A stretch of 15,827 bases of DNA, from NCBI GenBank assembly GCA_022600215.1, contig JAHZKV010000060.1, positions 1-15,827 of the forward strand, read 5' to 3'. The notes beneath the pieces were generated by a model that saw only the letters and a list, made by a program, of their open reading frames with translations, was not told the origin of the DNA and did no database searches. This document shows, piece after piece, positions 7,519 through 14,690 of the stretch. This stretch comes from a bacterium. Lineage in GTDB: Bacteria; Chlamydiota; Chlamydiia; Chlamydiales; 2-12-FULL-49-11. Position numbers and translations under genes: made by a program. Positions within the stretch are counted from its first letter, which is position 1; each line of letters begins with the position of its first letter.

Positions 7519-8219
7519 AGCTTAAGGGGAAATACTCTTTGTAAAAATTTCCAACGGAAGAGGGAAAAGTCAATTTTTTCGATTTCTCCTCTACTAAAAG
7601 CAACGATTTCTTCGTCTGTAAGAGCGGTCAATATGGATTCTGTGTCTGTAGAGATGCGATTTAAAAAATCTTTACAATGTCTGATAATTTTTTGCCGGTA
7701 GTAGAGCCTTATAGAGAAAAATCCTAGATGAAGAAAAAGTGGGATAGTTGTCCAAAAGGAAAGAGTGGCAGCTACAAAGAAAAGGAGTACCTCGATGTTG
7801 GTGGAGAAGATAGGGCTGAGATATTTTCGCCATTTGGCTTTGGAGGTTCGAAAGGCAAGGATCTCTTCATATTTTGGGGAATCAAATAAAGCTCGTCTTG
7901 CATGGACTAGCTCGTGAGCAAGCACTTCTTCTTTTTTTACTAAGATACTTTTTGGCTCGGTAATGATGGGAAGGATAAGCCCATCTTTTAATTCAACGAT
8001 GAGGGTGGATGCCGCATGGAAAAAAAGATTTCTTTTTTTTGCAAGGAGTGCTGCGCCACCTTGCGTTACTAGTTCTATTTTATCAAAACTTCTATCGGTG
8101 ATAAATTTTTTTGGTTCTTTTAGAACGGCCCTTGTTTTTTCTACTCTATCGAAAAAAGCTTGCTCGGTTTCTTCTGGTCCAGGCAAAAATCCTTCTTTAT
8201 ATAGCCTTGCAAAGTTCAT
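7515..8219 (-). CDS. HExxH membrane metallopeptidase-like protein
   Basis: A 234-residue protein of no family I can name. VLAHELVHARR (residues 99-109) is a classical HExxH zinc-peptidase motif, with His102, Glu103 and His106. Glu118 or Glu119 (KYEEILAF) is a candidate third ligand in the position expected for an HExxH...E arrangement. Two closely spaced hydrophobic segments (about 142-158 and 159-171) would form a hairpin in the membrane, followed by a basic, cytosolic-looking tail. There is no signal peptide. Zinc peptidase activity is inferred from the motif alone. The stop overlaps the ATG of the next gene (ATGA). The 69-bp gap to the upstream outer-membrane gene contains a short palindrome but no clear terminator, so read-through from that gene is possible. 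Confidence 0.72.
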   Translation of the reverse strand: MNFARLYKEGFLPGPEETEQAFFDRVEKTRAVLKEPKKFITDRSFDKIELVTQGGAALLAKKRNLFFHAASTLIVELKDGLILPIITEPKSILVKKEEVLAHELVHARRALFDSPKYEEILAFRTSKAKWRKYLSPIFSTNIEVLLFFVAATLSFWTTIPLFLHLGFFSIRLYYRQKIIRHCKDFLNRISTDTESILTALTDEEIVAFSRGEIEKIDFSLFRWKFLQRVFPLKL

Positions 8220-8244
8220 AGTCTCATAATACCATTATTCTTAT

Positions 8245-8264
8245 TTTTTTCGTGTACGAAAAAA
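8245..8264. repeat. Short perfect inverted repeat upstream of the metallopeptidase gene
   Basis: TTTTTTCG and CGAAAAAA flank a TGTA loop, giving a perfect 8-bp dyad 26-45 bp upstream of the ATG at 8219. Neither strand has a T-run after the stem, so it is not a standard terminator. It could be an operator or a weak RNA hairpin. Confidence 0.4.
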
Positions 8265-8288
8265 CACAGCTAAGATGCATAACCAAAA

Positions 8289-9494
8289 TTACCAGGCATA
8301 GATGAGTTCGATTTTATATCGTTGGTAGTTGAATTTTTTTGCAACGGAAACATAGGGACGGGAGATAGAAAAACTTTGGGCAAGGGTTAAACTATCTTCA
8401 ATGGCATAGAGGAAATCTAATTTAAAGCCGTAGTAGTTTCCATTTGCGATGAGTGTTTCTTTGATAGTTTCGATACCGGAGCCATCTCTCCCTACAAGGG
8501 TGAAAAGGCCAACGCCGTCAGGGTTGGTAATTCCAATGCCAGAAAAATCTTGGAATGGGATAGCTTGTGGTTCTACAATTTGGAAAGAGAAGTCAAGAGA
8601 CCAATCGCTTTTTTTACGTATTTCTCCCATTTGAACGCCGATGTATCCAGCAAGGTTATCGAGTCTGTTGTCAAGTGCTGCAAATGGTTTTGCTGCAGCA
8701 TTCACAAGGAAGGCTGCGTAAATTACACTGCTTGCGTTAAGGAAAGGAGTATTAAAACGATACCCGAGAAGGAATTGGTTGTTAATGTAACTATAAGCGC
8801 GGTTTAATCTATCATCGGAAAAACTTCTGGTGGCCCAATCGATGAGAGAATACTTTGCGTAAAAGCCTGTGTTGGCAATGTTAAGTAGGCCGATCTCTGT
8901 TACGAAGGAGACGTGGAAGATGCGCTCGTTTACAATGAATGGAGCTGCAAGTAGGTAGAAGTCACCAACGTTACTCATGGAAAGGTTATATTTCAGAAGG
9001 ATTCCATCCATAAGAGCGCCAAATTGAATTTGAGAATCAAAAGAGTACCCGAGAAATCTTCTGCCGAATTCTATATCGGTGGTAGATTCATCTGACTCGT
9101 AGAGGCGAACACCTAAAAATGCTCGTTGGAGGGAGAGGGAATTAAAATCTGCATTGATGATACCTGCATCGTTATCAAATTCAATCTGTATGGAAGTCCA
9201 TGTTTTATCTGTGCGGTAATCAAATAGGAGGTTAAATTCTACATCAAATTGATCTTCAGGAAAGAGAGGATGATTAGACGATGGCCCAATATTTTTAACG
9301 CCATTTTCTGTTTCGGAGATAGCAATATACTCCACGCGTACATCCCCTGAAATGGATAGCGCTCCTCCCCTTTCTTCAACTGTTACTGCCCGCTTTGTTG
9401 CGATCCATTCTTTTAATGCTTCTAAATTGATATCATTATTATTGGCAAAAAGAAGTGGGGCCCACAAAAATGCAAGTGACCAAATTTTTTTCAT
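8289..9494 (-). CDS. Predicted outer-membrane beta-barrel protein (porin-like)
   Basis: A 401-residue protein with a signal peptide (MKKIWSLAFLWAPLLFA, likely cleaved after Ala-Asn-Asn or nearby). Many alternating hydrophobic/polar strands end with Gly or aromatic residues, and the C-terminus is aromatic (IELIYAW), as in outer-membrane barrels. The segment after the signal (LEALKEWIATKRAVTVEERG, then ALSISGDVRVEY) resembles the N-terminal region of putative chlamydial porin-like outer-membrane proteins, from memory and not verified. I cannot assign a substrate. The gene is divergent from the TpsB-like gene, with only 60 bp between the two starts, so the two may share control. Confidence 0.72.
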   Translation of the reverse strand: MKKIWSLAFLWAPLLFANNNDINLEALKEWIATKRAVTVEERGGALSISGDVRVEYIAISETENGVKNIGPSSNHPLFPEDQFDVEFNLLFDYRTDKTWTSIQIEFDNDAGIINADFNSLSLQRAFLGVRLYESDESTTDIEFGRRFLGYSFDSQIQFGALMDGILLKYNLSMSNVGDFYLLAAPFIVNERIFHVSFVTEIGLLNIANTGFYAKYSLIDWATRSFSDDRLNRAYSYINNQFLLGYRFNTPFLNASSVIYAAFLVNAAAKPFAALDNRLDNLAGYIGVQMGEIRKKSDWSLDFSFQIVEPQAIPFQDFSGIGITNPDGVGLFTLVGRDGSGIETIKETLIANGNYYGFKLDFLYAIEDSLTLAQSFSISRPYVSVAKKFNYQRYKIELIYAW

Positions 9495-9495
9495 A

Positions 9496-9524
9496 TTGAC
9501 TAGATATGCTTTTCGCCCTATCGT
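9496..9524 (+). promoter_or_regulatory. Candidate promoter of the TpsB-like gene
   Basis: TTGACT (9496-9501) and TATCGT (9519-9524) are 17 bp apart. This is close to the candidate rpoD promoter (TTGACT-17-TATCCT). The -35 box starts two bases upstream of the start codon of the divergent outer-membrane gene. Confidence 0.4.
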
Positions 9525-9554
9525 ATAGAAAAACTTTTTTTTAGGCGAATAGTT

Positions 9555-11198
9555 TTGCGTATTACTTATTTATTAACTTTTTTAATGTTTTTTTCTTTTT
9601 TATTTACGGATGAAAAAGAACCTTATTTAGATAATCAGAAGGTAGTGGCGCATAAATTAGATGGCCTTATTATTTCTGGTGATCACTTCTACCCGCCTGA
9701 TTATATTATCAATACGACAAAGGGAGTTCTTTTTTATCGCACGTCCATGCCAGAAAATAGCCGCGTGCAAGATGCCTTTTGTGCTCGCTTGGAAAAGAGC
9801 TTTTTAGAAAAGGTAGTTACGCAAGCAGACTTGGAGCGATGGAAAGAAGAGATTGCAAATTATTTTTTAGAGAACTGCAACACTTATGTGTTTGTAGAGA
9901 TGATGGTAGGAGCGAATGATTCATCGATTATTGTGTTGAAGGTGATGGAATCAAAGATTGGGGAAGTACTTGTTTCCGGTAACAAATGGTTTTCTGATGA
10001 GTATTACCGACGTAATATGGGACTTTTCCCTGAAGGGGAGGTGGATACAAGGAAGCTTACTGCCGATTTAGATAAACTCAATCGCAACCCTTCGGTAAAA
10101 GCAGAGCTGGTATTTCATAAAGAGAAGGGGGATCGTATCAATGTAGAGTTGATGGTGGAAGATAGCAAACCTTTTTCTGCCTATTCAGGAGTGGATAATC
10201 AACTAGTAGATGTGCTTTGTGGTTCTCGTATTTATGGTGGTGGCTCGTGGCAATCAGGTGGAGCATTACCGAAGAGTTTTAGCATGGAATATAATATGAG
10301 CATGCAGCCAAAATATTTGCAGAGGGTGTTGCTGGAAGCAAATGTTCCATTGAAGTATGGAGCTGTAGGACTTTCATCTGATGTTGCCATGGTTTCTTTG
10401 GATAAGGTAGGTTATGTGGCCTCTCTTACTCAAGAATATTCTTTTCCCTTGTTGCAAAGAAAAGGGGTAGAGCGAGCGCTCTTTCTATCAGTTAAACAAA
10501 AAGCGATGAATACAAATGCTTTATTTGGAGAGCAAAAATTTGGCCGTAGTGCTCTGATAGCTGGTGTAGAATTGGGTTTTTGTGGAAGTATGCAAAGAGA
10601 GAATTATTTTTTGGAAGGCTCGGTGGATGTTTTTTCCCAACCTTTTGCTGCTACCTCTTTAATGAGTGAGACCAATTATGATTCTTTACGCCAAGGTGCT
10701 GCTACGACTTTTACGGTAGGTCGAGGAGAGATGAAGTTATTACTTGAAGGGCTCTCCACCTTTCCATCTTTGTTTGTGAAGGGGGCGGTGCAGGTATCTT
10801 TTACAAAACTTTTGCCATGTGAGCAATTTGGACTTGGTGGAGAGGGGAGTGTACGAGGATATGCTGAGCGGGCAATCAATGCAGATAGCGCAGCGTTGCT
10901 CAGTGTGGAAGCAAGATCCCCAAAAATCTCTTTACTTAGCTATTTTGGGCCAAAGTATCGGAAGATGGATCGTTTTTATGGGGTGTTGTTTGTAGATAGT
11001 GCAGAGGCTTTGCTTGAAACAAGTGGTTTAACAGAAGGGCGCTCCCTTTTTATGCTGGGGATGGGTCCAGGATTTCGCTATGATGTGTTGGATACGCTGC
11101 ATGCAAGTTTAGATTTAGGGATGCGGTTTGGAAGGCTCCCTCTTGATGTAGATGGCGAGCGCGCGCGCCTTTATTTTTCTGTAGCAGCTACGTATTAA
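9555..11198 (+). CDS. TpsB/ShlB-FhaC-type outer-membrane transporter
   Basis: Omp85/TpsB-superfamily barrel that in two-partner secretion moves a partner TpsA protein through the outer membrane. The 547 residues hold a signal peptide (MRITYLLTFLMFFSFLFT), a first POTRA-like domain (about 36-130) and a second (about 134-203; IGEVLVSGNKWFSDEYYRR, then LDKLNRNPSVKAEL). A C-terminal barrel (about 205-547) carries the superfamily L6-loop motif VRGY (433-436, in GGEGSVRGYAE). The C-terminus is aromatic (VAATY). It is near the usual TpsB length. The start is TTG: no ATG or GTG exists between the upstream in-frame stop at 9501 and the signal peptide, and the ATG at 9585 would remove the charged n-region. 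No TpsA-like partner is in the window. BamA or TamA are less likely, having more POTRA domains. Confidence 0.8.
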   Translation: MRITYLLTFLMFFSFLFTDEKEPYLDNQKVVAHKLDGLIISGDHFYPPDYIINTTKGVLFYRTSMPENSRVQDAFCARLEKSFLEKVVTQADLERWKEEIANYFLENCNTYVFVEMMVGANDSSIIVLKVMESKIGEVLVSGNKWFSDEYYRRNMGLFPEGEVDTRKLTADLDKLNRNPSVKAELVFHKEKGDRINVELMVEDSKPFSAYSGVDNQLVDVLCGSRIYGGGSWQSGGALPKSFSMEYNMSMQPKYLQRVLLEANVPLKYGAVGLSSDVAMVSLDKVGYVASLTQEYSFPLLQRKGVERALFLSVKQKAMNTNALFGEQKFGRSALIAGVELGFCGSMQRENYFLEGSVDVFSQPFAATSLMSETNYDSLRQGAATTFTVGRGEMKLLLEGLSTFPSLFVKGAVQVSFTKLLPCEQFGLGGEGSVRGYAERAINADSAALLSVEARSPKISLLSYFGPKYRKMDRFYGVLFVDSAEALLETSGLTEGRSLFMLGMGPGFRYDVLDTLHASLDLGMRFGRLPLDVDGERARLYFSVAATY

Positions 11199-11212
11199 AG
11201 TTATATGGGCAT

Positions 11213-11250
11213 AAAAAAATAGGAACAGGTAAATTTCCTTGTTCCTATTT
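11213..11250 (-). terminator. Terminator of rpsT, possibly bidirectional
   Basis: A perfect 11-bp stem (AAATAGGAACA, 11217-11227, with TGTTCCTATTT, 11240-11250) encloses a 12-nt loop. On the minus strand it is followed by a T-run (the A-run 11213-11219 on the plus strand, part of it in the stem), making a good terminator for rpsT. On the plus strand only TTT, inside the stem, follows, so it may stop the convergent TpsB-like transcript less well. Confidence 0.82.
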
Positions 11251-11271
11251 CGAAATGTTTAAAAGTCTTCT

Positions 11272-11550
11272 TTAGCCTTTTTTCGCAAAGCGTGATTTAA
11301 GTCTGGAAGCTTTATTTTTCTTGATGATGCTGTTCTTTACGGCCTTGTCTAATAGGCTGTACAATGAATGTAGTAGAGAGCTTTTTTTCTCTCCAGCAGC
11401 TTCTTTTTCAAATTGTGCGCGAGCTGTTTGGATTCTTCTTTTCCATGTTCTGTTACGAAGATGCTTTTTATCATCTTGGATGCGACGCTTTAGTGCTGTT
11501 GGCTTTTTCTTTGGAAATTGCTTGCCTTCGCCTTTTTGTTCTTCTGCCAT
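11272..11550 (-). CDS. rpsT: 30S ribosomal protein S20
   Basis: A 92-residue, Lys/Arg-rich helical protein that binds 16S rRNA in the small subunit. The S20 pattern is clear: ALKRRIQDDKKHLRNRTWKR at the start of helix 1, then LLHSLYSLLDKAVKNSIIKK and KASRLKSRFAKKG at the end. The length is typical for chlamydial S20, slightly above the E. coli protein. An AGAGG ribosome-binding site lies six bases before the ATG. rpsT close to rpoD is also found in Chlamydia. The gene is transcribed alone and ends at the 11-bp hairpin next to it. Confidence 0.95.
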   Translation of the reverse strand: MAEEQKGEGKQFPKKKPTALKRRIQDDKKHLRNRTWKRRIQTARAQFEKEAAGEKKSSLLHSLYSLLDKAVKNSIIKKNKASRLKSRFAKKG

Positions 11551-11582
11551 TGAAACCTCTAGTTATTCAACAAATATTTGTA

Positions 11583-11611
11583 GTGAAATTATTTTCAGAA
11601 CATAGTATAAA
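11583..11611 (+). promoter_or_regulatory. Promoter of the two-TM protein gene
   Basis: GTGAAA (11583-11588, 4 of 6) and TATAAA (11606-11611, 5 of 6) are separated by 17 bp. Transcription from near 11618 would leave the ATG at 11627 without room for a ribosome-binding site, which supports the start at 11645. Confidence 0.5.
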
Positions 11612-11644
11612 GGGTTAATCGGTTTTATGTCAAGGGATAGCACT

Positions 11645-12130
11645 ATGAGCTTTGTTCAAAAATTTCTTACACCAAAAAATCTTTTTAGCGCACTTATTTG
11701 GGGCTCTTTGCTCTCTTTTTTGTGGTTACTATCAGGGTTTACCGTCAATTATTTTGTTTACGCAAAACAGGCGAATCATTCTATTGCAGAAGTTTTTGAA
11801 TGGGGAGTCATTGAGATGGATGAAGATAAATATGTTATTTGTGCAGACTTTAAATTTCATACCGATGGAGTGGATGAATACGTCTCTCAACATTTATTTG
11901 AAAAAAATTCTTACCCAACAATGGAGCTTGCAACAGAAGCTATGGCTATGATGAAAGAGCAAGAATGGCTTTGCTATTGGTTTGGGAGTCCGCAGGATCC
12001 GCAAGTATCAATGGATCGAAACTTCCCTACGAAGGATTTGGTCTACACATTGATCGCTCTTGGAGTGTATTTCTATTTCTTAGCAATAAGAAGATATTAT
12101 CACAGAAGGCTTGCAGCAGTTACAATCTAA
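11645..12130 (+). CDS. Two-TM membrane protein of unknown function
   Basis: A 161-residue protein with an N-terminal membrane segment (about 14-39; ALIWGSLLSFLWLLSGFTV), a soluble domain of about 90 residues that is acidic and aromatic, and a C-terminal segment (about 131-148; DLVYTLIALGVYFYFLAI) followed by a basic tail (RRYYHRR). The start at 11645 is chosen because AAGGGA lies seven bases upstream; the ATG at 11627, giving six more residues, has poor spacing to any ribosome-binding site. I do not recognise the family. Its position between rpsT and rpoD corresponds to where Chlamydia genomes also carry an uncharacterised gene, but orthology was not tested. Its 3' end overlaps the convergent CoiA-like gene by 11 bp. 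Confidence 0.7.
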   Translation: MSFVQKFLTPKNLFSALIWGSLLSFLWLLSGFTVNYFVYAKQANHSIAEVFEWGVIEMDEDKYVICADFKFHTDGVDEYVSQHLFEKNSYPTMELATEAMAMMKEQEWLCYWFGSPQDPQVSMDRNFPTKDLVYTLIALGVYFYFLAIRRYYHRRLAAVTI

Positions 12131-12704
12131 TTTTCCACCTGAGGAATAAAATATAGTAGTGCCATCTTCTTTGCAGAACTCTTGATGCAAAAAATATTTT
12201 TGCTTTCCAAATGTGTTGATTTGCAAATAGGCGAGAAAAGAGTGAGTAATGGGTAATAGCCCCTTCAAAAGATATTTTTTTAAAGAAAAAGGTTGGATGG
12301 CTAAGTTGAATAGGGGAGGGGGTGCTTTTTCGCATCCTTTTGCCATAATAGATGGCCTCTTCTTGATCATAAATCAATCCAATACCTCCTTGATGGATAT
12401 TAGTGTAAAAGCACAATTTCTTCTTTCGAAGATACCTTTCCATAGGGGAGAGGTGTTCTTTATTGAAAGTTTTTTCATGTAAGATCCAAATGACTTTCAT
12501 CCCTTGAAGCTGTAAATCCATGGTGCGTCTTTTGCACTCTTTTAATGTCATAGGGGAGCATTGAACTTCAAAAATAAGGTTATGCTTCTTCCAAAAAAGG
12601 TCAGCAATATGTCCTTTACATCGATATTCCATTATTATCTCCTCCTCTTTTAGTAGAGAAAGAATCTTTTGTTGCACCGCTTGATGGAGTTTATTAGAAA
12701 TCAT
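12120..12704 (-). CDS. CoiA-like nuclease-domain protein
   Basis: A 194-residue protein whose first 100 residues match the pattern of the CoiA competence nuclease-like domain. A helix (LHQAVQQKILSLLKEEEI) is followed by MEYRCKGHIADLFW with Asp35, NLIFEVQCSPMT with Glu46 and Gln48, and GMKVIWILHEK. Asp...Glu-x-Gln is the usual PD-(D/E)xK-like active-site arrangement in this family. The C-terminal half is basic and aromatic and unfamiliar. CoiA acts in natural transformation in Gram-positives; a role in DNA uptake or processing here is inference. The start at 12704 keeps the N-terminal helix; an ATG at 12632 has a strong GAGGAGG eight bases upstream and would give 170 residues, cutting off that helix. 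It is divergent from rpoD and convergent with the two-TM gene. Confidence 0.65.
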   Translation of the reverse strand: MISNKLHQAVQQKILSLLKEEEIIMEYRCKGHIADLFWKKHNLIFEVQCSPMTLKECKRRTMDLQLQGMKVIWILHEKTFNKEHLSPMERYLRKKKLCFYTNIHQGGIGLIYDQEEAIYYGKRMRKSTPSPIQLSHPTFFFKKISFEGAITHYSLFSRLFANQHIWKAKIFFASRVLQRRWHYYILFLRWKIRL

Positions 12705-12710
12705 GTAAAA

Positions 12711-12739
12711 ATTATAAATTTTCTTTATTAAATTGACTA
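12711..12739 (-). promoter_or_regulatory. Candidate promoter of the CoiA-like gene
   Basis: Read on the minus strand: TAGTCA (4 of 6), 17 bp, then a perfect TATAAT seven bases before the ATG at 12704. Transcription would start at or next to the start codon, giving a leaderless mRNA. The -35 box overlaps the -35 box of the divergent rpoD promoter. Coordinates are accurate to about one base. Confidence 0.35.
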
Positions 12740-12761
12740 GAACGTAAATAAGTGGTATCCT
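12733..12761 (+). promoter_or_regulatory. rpoD promoter
   Basis: TTGACT (12733-12738, 5 of 6) and TATCCT (12756-12761, 4 of 6) are separated by 17 bp. Transcription would begin near 12768, giving a leader of about 25 nt with GGAGAG (12777-12782) ten bases before the ATG. Confidence 0.55.
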
Positions 12762-12792
12762 TTTTGCACCAAAAAAGGAGAGTTTTACGTTT

Positions 12793-14454
12793 ATGGTTGA
12801 TGTTGCTGAGACAGATATTTCGTACCGACAAAAAATTGAAGAGATTGTAGCAATTGCAAAAGATCAAGGATTTATTACCTACGAAGACATCAATGATACA
12901 CTCCCCATGTCCATTGATACAGGAGATGCGCTAGATGCAATGATCATCCACCTCACTGGGATGGATATTCAAATTCTCAATAAAGTGGAAGTAGAGCGAA
13001 TTGCTGAGAAAGAAAGGGAAGCAAAAGAAGCACAAACATCGAAACGTTCAGAAGGTTCTTCCGATGATTTAGTACGTATGTATTTAAAAGAGATGGGAAC
13101 TGTTCCGTTGCTTACCAGAGAGCAAGAGGTGGAGATTTCTAAACGTATTGAAAAAGCACAAATGCAGGCAGAAAAAATTATTTTGCGCTTCCGCTATTCT
13201 GTTACGGAGTCTCTCTCCATCATAAAATTTTTGATTGATAGCAAGGAACGTGCCGACAAAGTAGTTGTAGAAAAAAAGATCGATGATAAGGGCGAATTTT
13301 TGGCGATGTTACCAAAACTCTACCGCTTGATGAAAGATGAAGATGAGAATTTGAGCTACTACTTAGAAAAACTTAAGCAAGAAGATCTCACTAAAGTGGA
13401 TAAAGCAAAATATGATGGAGAAATTGAGAAAAGTCGTATCCGTACTGCCGCTTACCTACGTCGCCTCCATTACCGCTATGATATCATTGAAGGTTTTGCA
13501 GATGTGATTCGTGCAAGCTATGAAGTGTTTGAGAGATTGGAGACAGAGATTAAAGAACTCACTCCGCGTGCGCAGAAGAACCGATTTGCAAAAGCAAAGC
13601 TCTACTCCGCAAAGTTAAAACTACAACGAAAAGAAATTGCAGCAGGACGCTCCCTTACAGAGTTTCGTAAAGATGTGCGAATGCTAGTGCGTTGGCTAGA
13701 TAAGTCTCAAGAAGCAAAAAAAGAGATGGTAGAATCCAACCTCCGTTTGGTAGTATCCATTGCAAAAAAATTCACCAATAGAGGTCTTTCTTTTCTAGAC
13801 TTGATGCAAGAGGGAAATATGGGGCTGATGAAAGCGGTAGAAAAATTTGAGTATCGTCGCGGGTACAAATTTTCTACCTACGCAACATGGTGGATCAAGC
13901 AAGCAGTACAAAGAGCTATCTCTGATCAAGCACGAACTATTCGTATCCCAGTACATATGATTGAAACAATTAATAGAGTGTTGCGTGCCGCAAAGAGACT
14001 GATGATGGAAACAGGAAAAGAGCCATCTCCAGAAGATCTAGCAAAAATCCTAAACCTTACCCCTGAAAGAATTCGCGAAATTTATAAAATTGCCCAACAT
14101 CCAATTTCCCTCCAATCAGAAGTAGGGGATACAGGAGATAGTCAATTTGGAGATTTCCTAGAAGATACAGGAGCAGAATCTCCTTCTGATGCAACAGGAT
14201 ATTCCATTCTAAAAGAAAAGATCAACGAGGTGCTCTCCTCCTTGACCGATAGAGAAAGAACCGTGCTAATAGAGCGTTTTGGATTGCTAGATGGTAAACC
14301 AAAAACACTAGAAGAAGTGGGCGTGCAATTCAAAGTAACAAGAGAGCGTGTACGTCAAATCGAGGCAAAAGCATTAAGAAAGATGCGCCATCCTACCAGG
14401 GCGATACAACTGCAGGCCTTCCTAGAACTGACCGCCGCAAACAAATGTGCATAA
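12793..14454 (+). CDS. rpoD: RNA polymerase primary sigma factor, sigma-66 type (copy 1)
   Basis: Directs RNA polymerase to housekeeping promoters. The 553 residues are complete: region 1.1-like N-terminus (about 13-65), region 1.2 (about 90-125; VRMYLKEMG), a helical non-conserved region (about 130-310), region 2 (MVESNLRLVVSIAKKF from 312; region 2.3 YATWWIKQA at 363-371; region 2.4 QARTIRIPVHMIETINRV), region 3 (about 397-470) and region 4 with the helix-turn-helix around 505-526 (LEEVGVQFKVTRERVRQIEA). All DNA- and core-binding motifs look intact. Oddity: the conserved Asp-Pro of region 1.2 reads Asp-Leu here (SSDDLVRMY), whereas copy 2 keeps Asp-Pro. The start is the ATG with GGAGAG ten bases upstream. 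A long palindrome begins right after the stop, and a paralogue follows 293 bp downstream. Confidence 0.96.
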   Translation: MVDVAETDISYRQKIEEIVAIAKDQGFITYEDINDTLPMSIDTGDALDAMIIHLTGMDIQILNKVEVERIAEKEREAKEAQTSKRSEGSSDDLVRMYLKEMGTVPLLTREQEVEISKRIEKAQMQAEKIILRFRYSVTESLSIIKFLIDSKERADKVVVEKKIDDKGEFLAMLPKLYRLMKDEDENLSYYLEKLKQEDLTKVDKAKYDGEIEKSRIRTAAYLRRLHYRYDIIEGFADVIRASYEVFERLETEIKELTPRAQKNRFAKAKLYSAKLKLQRKEIAAGRSLTEFRKDVRMLVRWLDKSQEAKKEMVESNLRLVVSIAKKFTNRGLSFLDLMQEGNMGLMKAVEKFEYRRGYKFSTYATWWIKQAVQRAISDQARTIRIPVHMIETINRVLRAAKRLMMETGKEPSPEDLAKILNLTPERIREIYKIAQHPISLQSEVGDTGDSQFGDFLEDTGAESPSDATGYSILKEKINEVLSSLTDRERTVLIERFGLLDGKPKTLEEVGVQFKVTRERVRQIEAKALRKMRHPTRAIQLQAFLELTAANKCA

Positions 14455-14566
14455 AAGAGGGAGGTTGTATTTGCGATCTTTTCCATTATTTTGGGGCTCA
14501 GAGTACCCTTGTATGTACACCATCGCCCCAAAATAAGAAAAATCTCATCAAATATAACTCCCTCTT
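14455..14566. repeat. 112-nt imperfect palindrome after rpoD (possible MITE/palindromic element)
   Basis: Both halves are complementary over about 40 bases with a few bulges. The outer arm AAGAGGGAG (14455-14463) pairs with CTCCCTCTT (14558-14566), TATTTG (14468-14473) pairs with CAAATA, and a perfect 12-bp inner stem TTATTTTGGGGC (14486-14497) pairs with GCCCCAAAATAA (14525-14536). The 27-nt loop itself holds GTAC...GTAC and TGTATGTACA dyads. No T-run follows on either strand, so it is not a standard terminator, although such a hairpin could still slow polymerase or protect the rpoD mRNA 3' end. Its form fits a miniature inverted-repeat or Rickettsia-type palindromic element. No convincing target-site duplication was found. 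Confidence 0.7.
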
Positions 14567-14656
14567 CATGTATAAAGCTTTTATGTAGTCTAGAAAAATA
14601 TTTTATCAATAGGTATTGAGTGTTTTAACAAGTGTTTGTTTTTTTTATGTTGTTAA

Positions 14657-14670
14657 TTACTAGTTAGTAA
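14657..14670. promoter_or_regulatory. Short dyad upstream of the second sigma-factor gene
   Basis: TTACTA-GT-TAGTAA is a perfect 6-2-6 inverted repeat that ends 20 bp upstream of the candidate -35 box. It is a possible operator, but it lies in A+T-rich DNA where short dyads arise by chance. Confidence 0.3.
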
Positions 14671-14690
14671 AAAATAAGCGTAATAAAAAT

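Noticed and set aside
12080..12370. 96-codon minus-strand open frame overlapping the CoiA-like gene
   Set aside because: The alternative frame holds the CoiA-like protein continuing from the conserved domain; this one shows no motif.
14455..14566. Palindrome after rpoD as a normal rho-independent terminator
   Set aside because: The hairpin is far longer than usual and no T-run follows it on either strand.
14355..14609. 84-codon minus-strand open frame between the two sigma genes
   Set aside because: It runs from the end of rpoD through the palindrome, has no recognisable domain and no good ribosome-binding site; it looks like a by-product of the inverted repeat.
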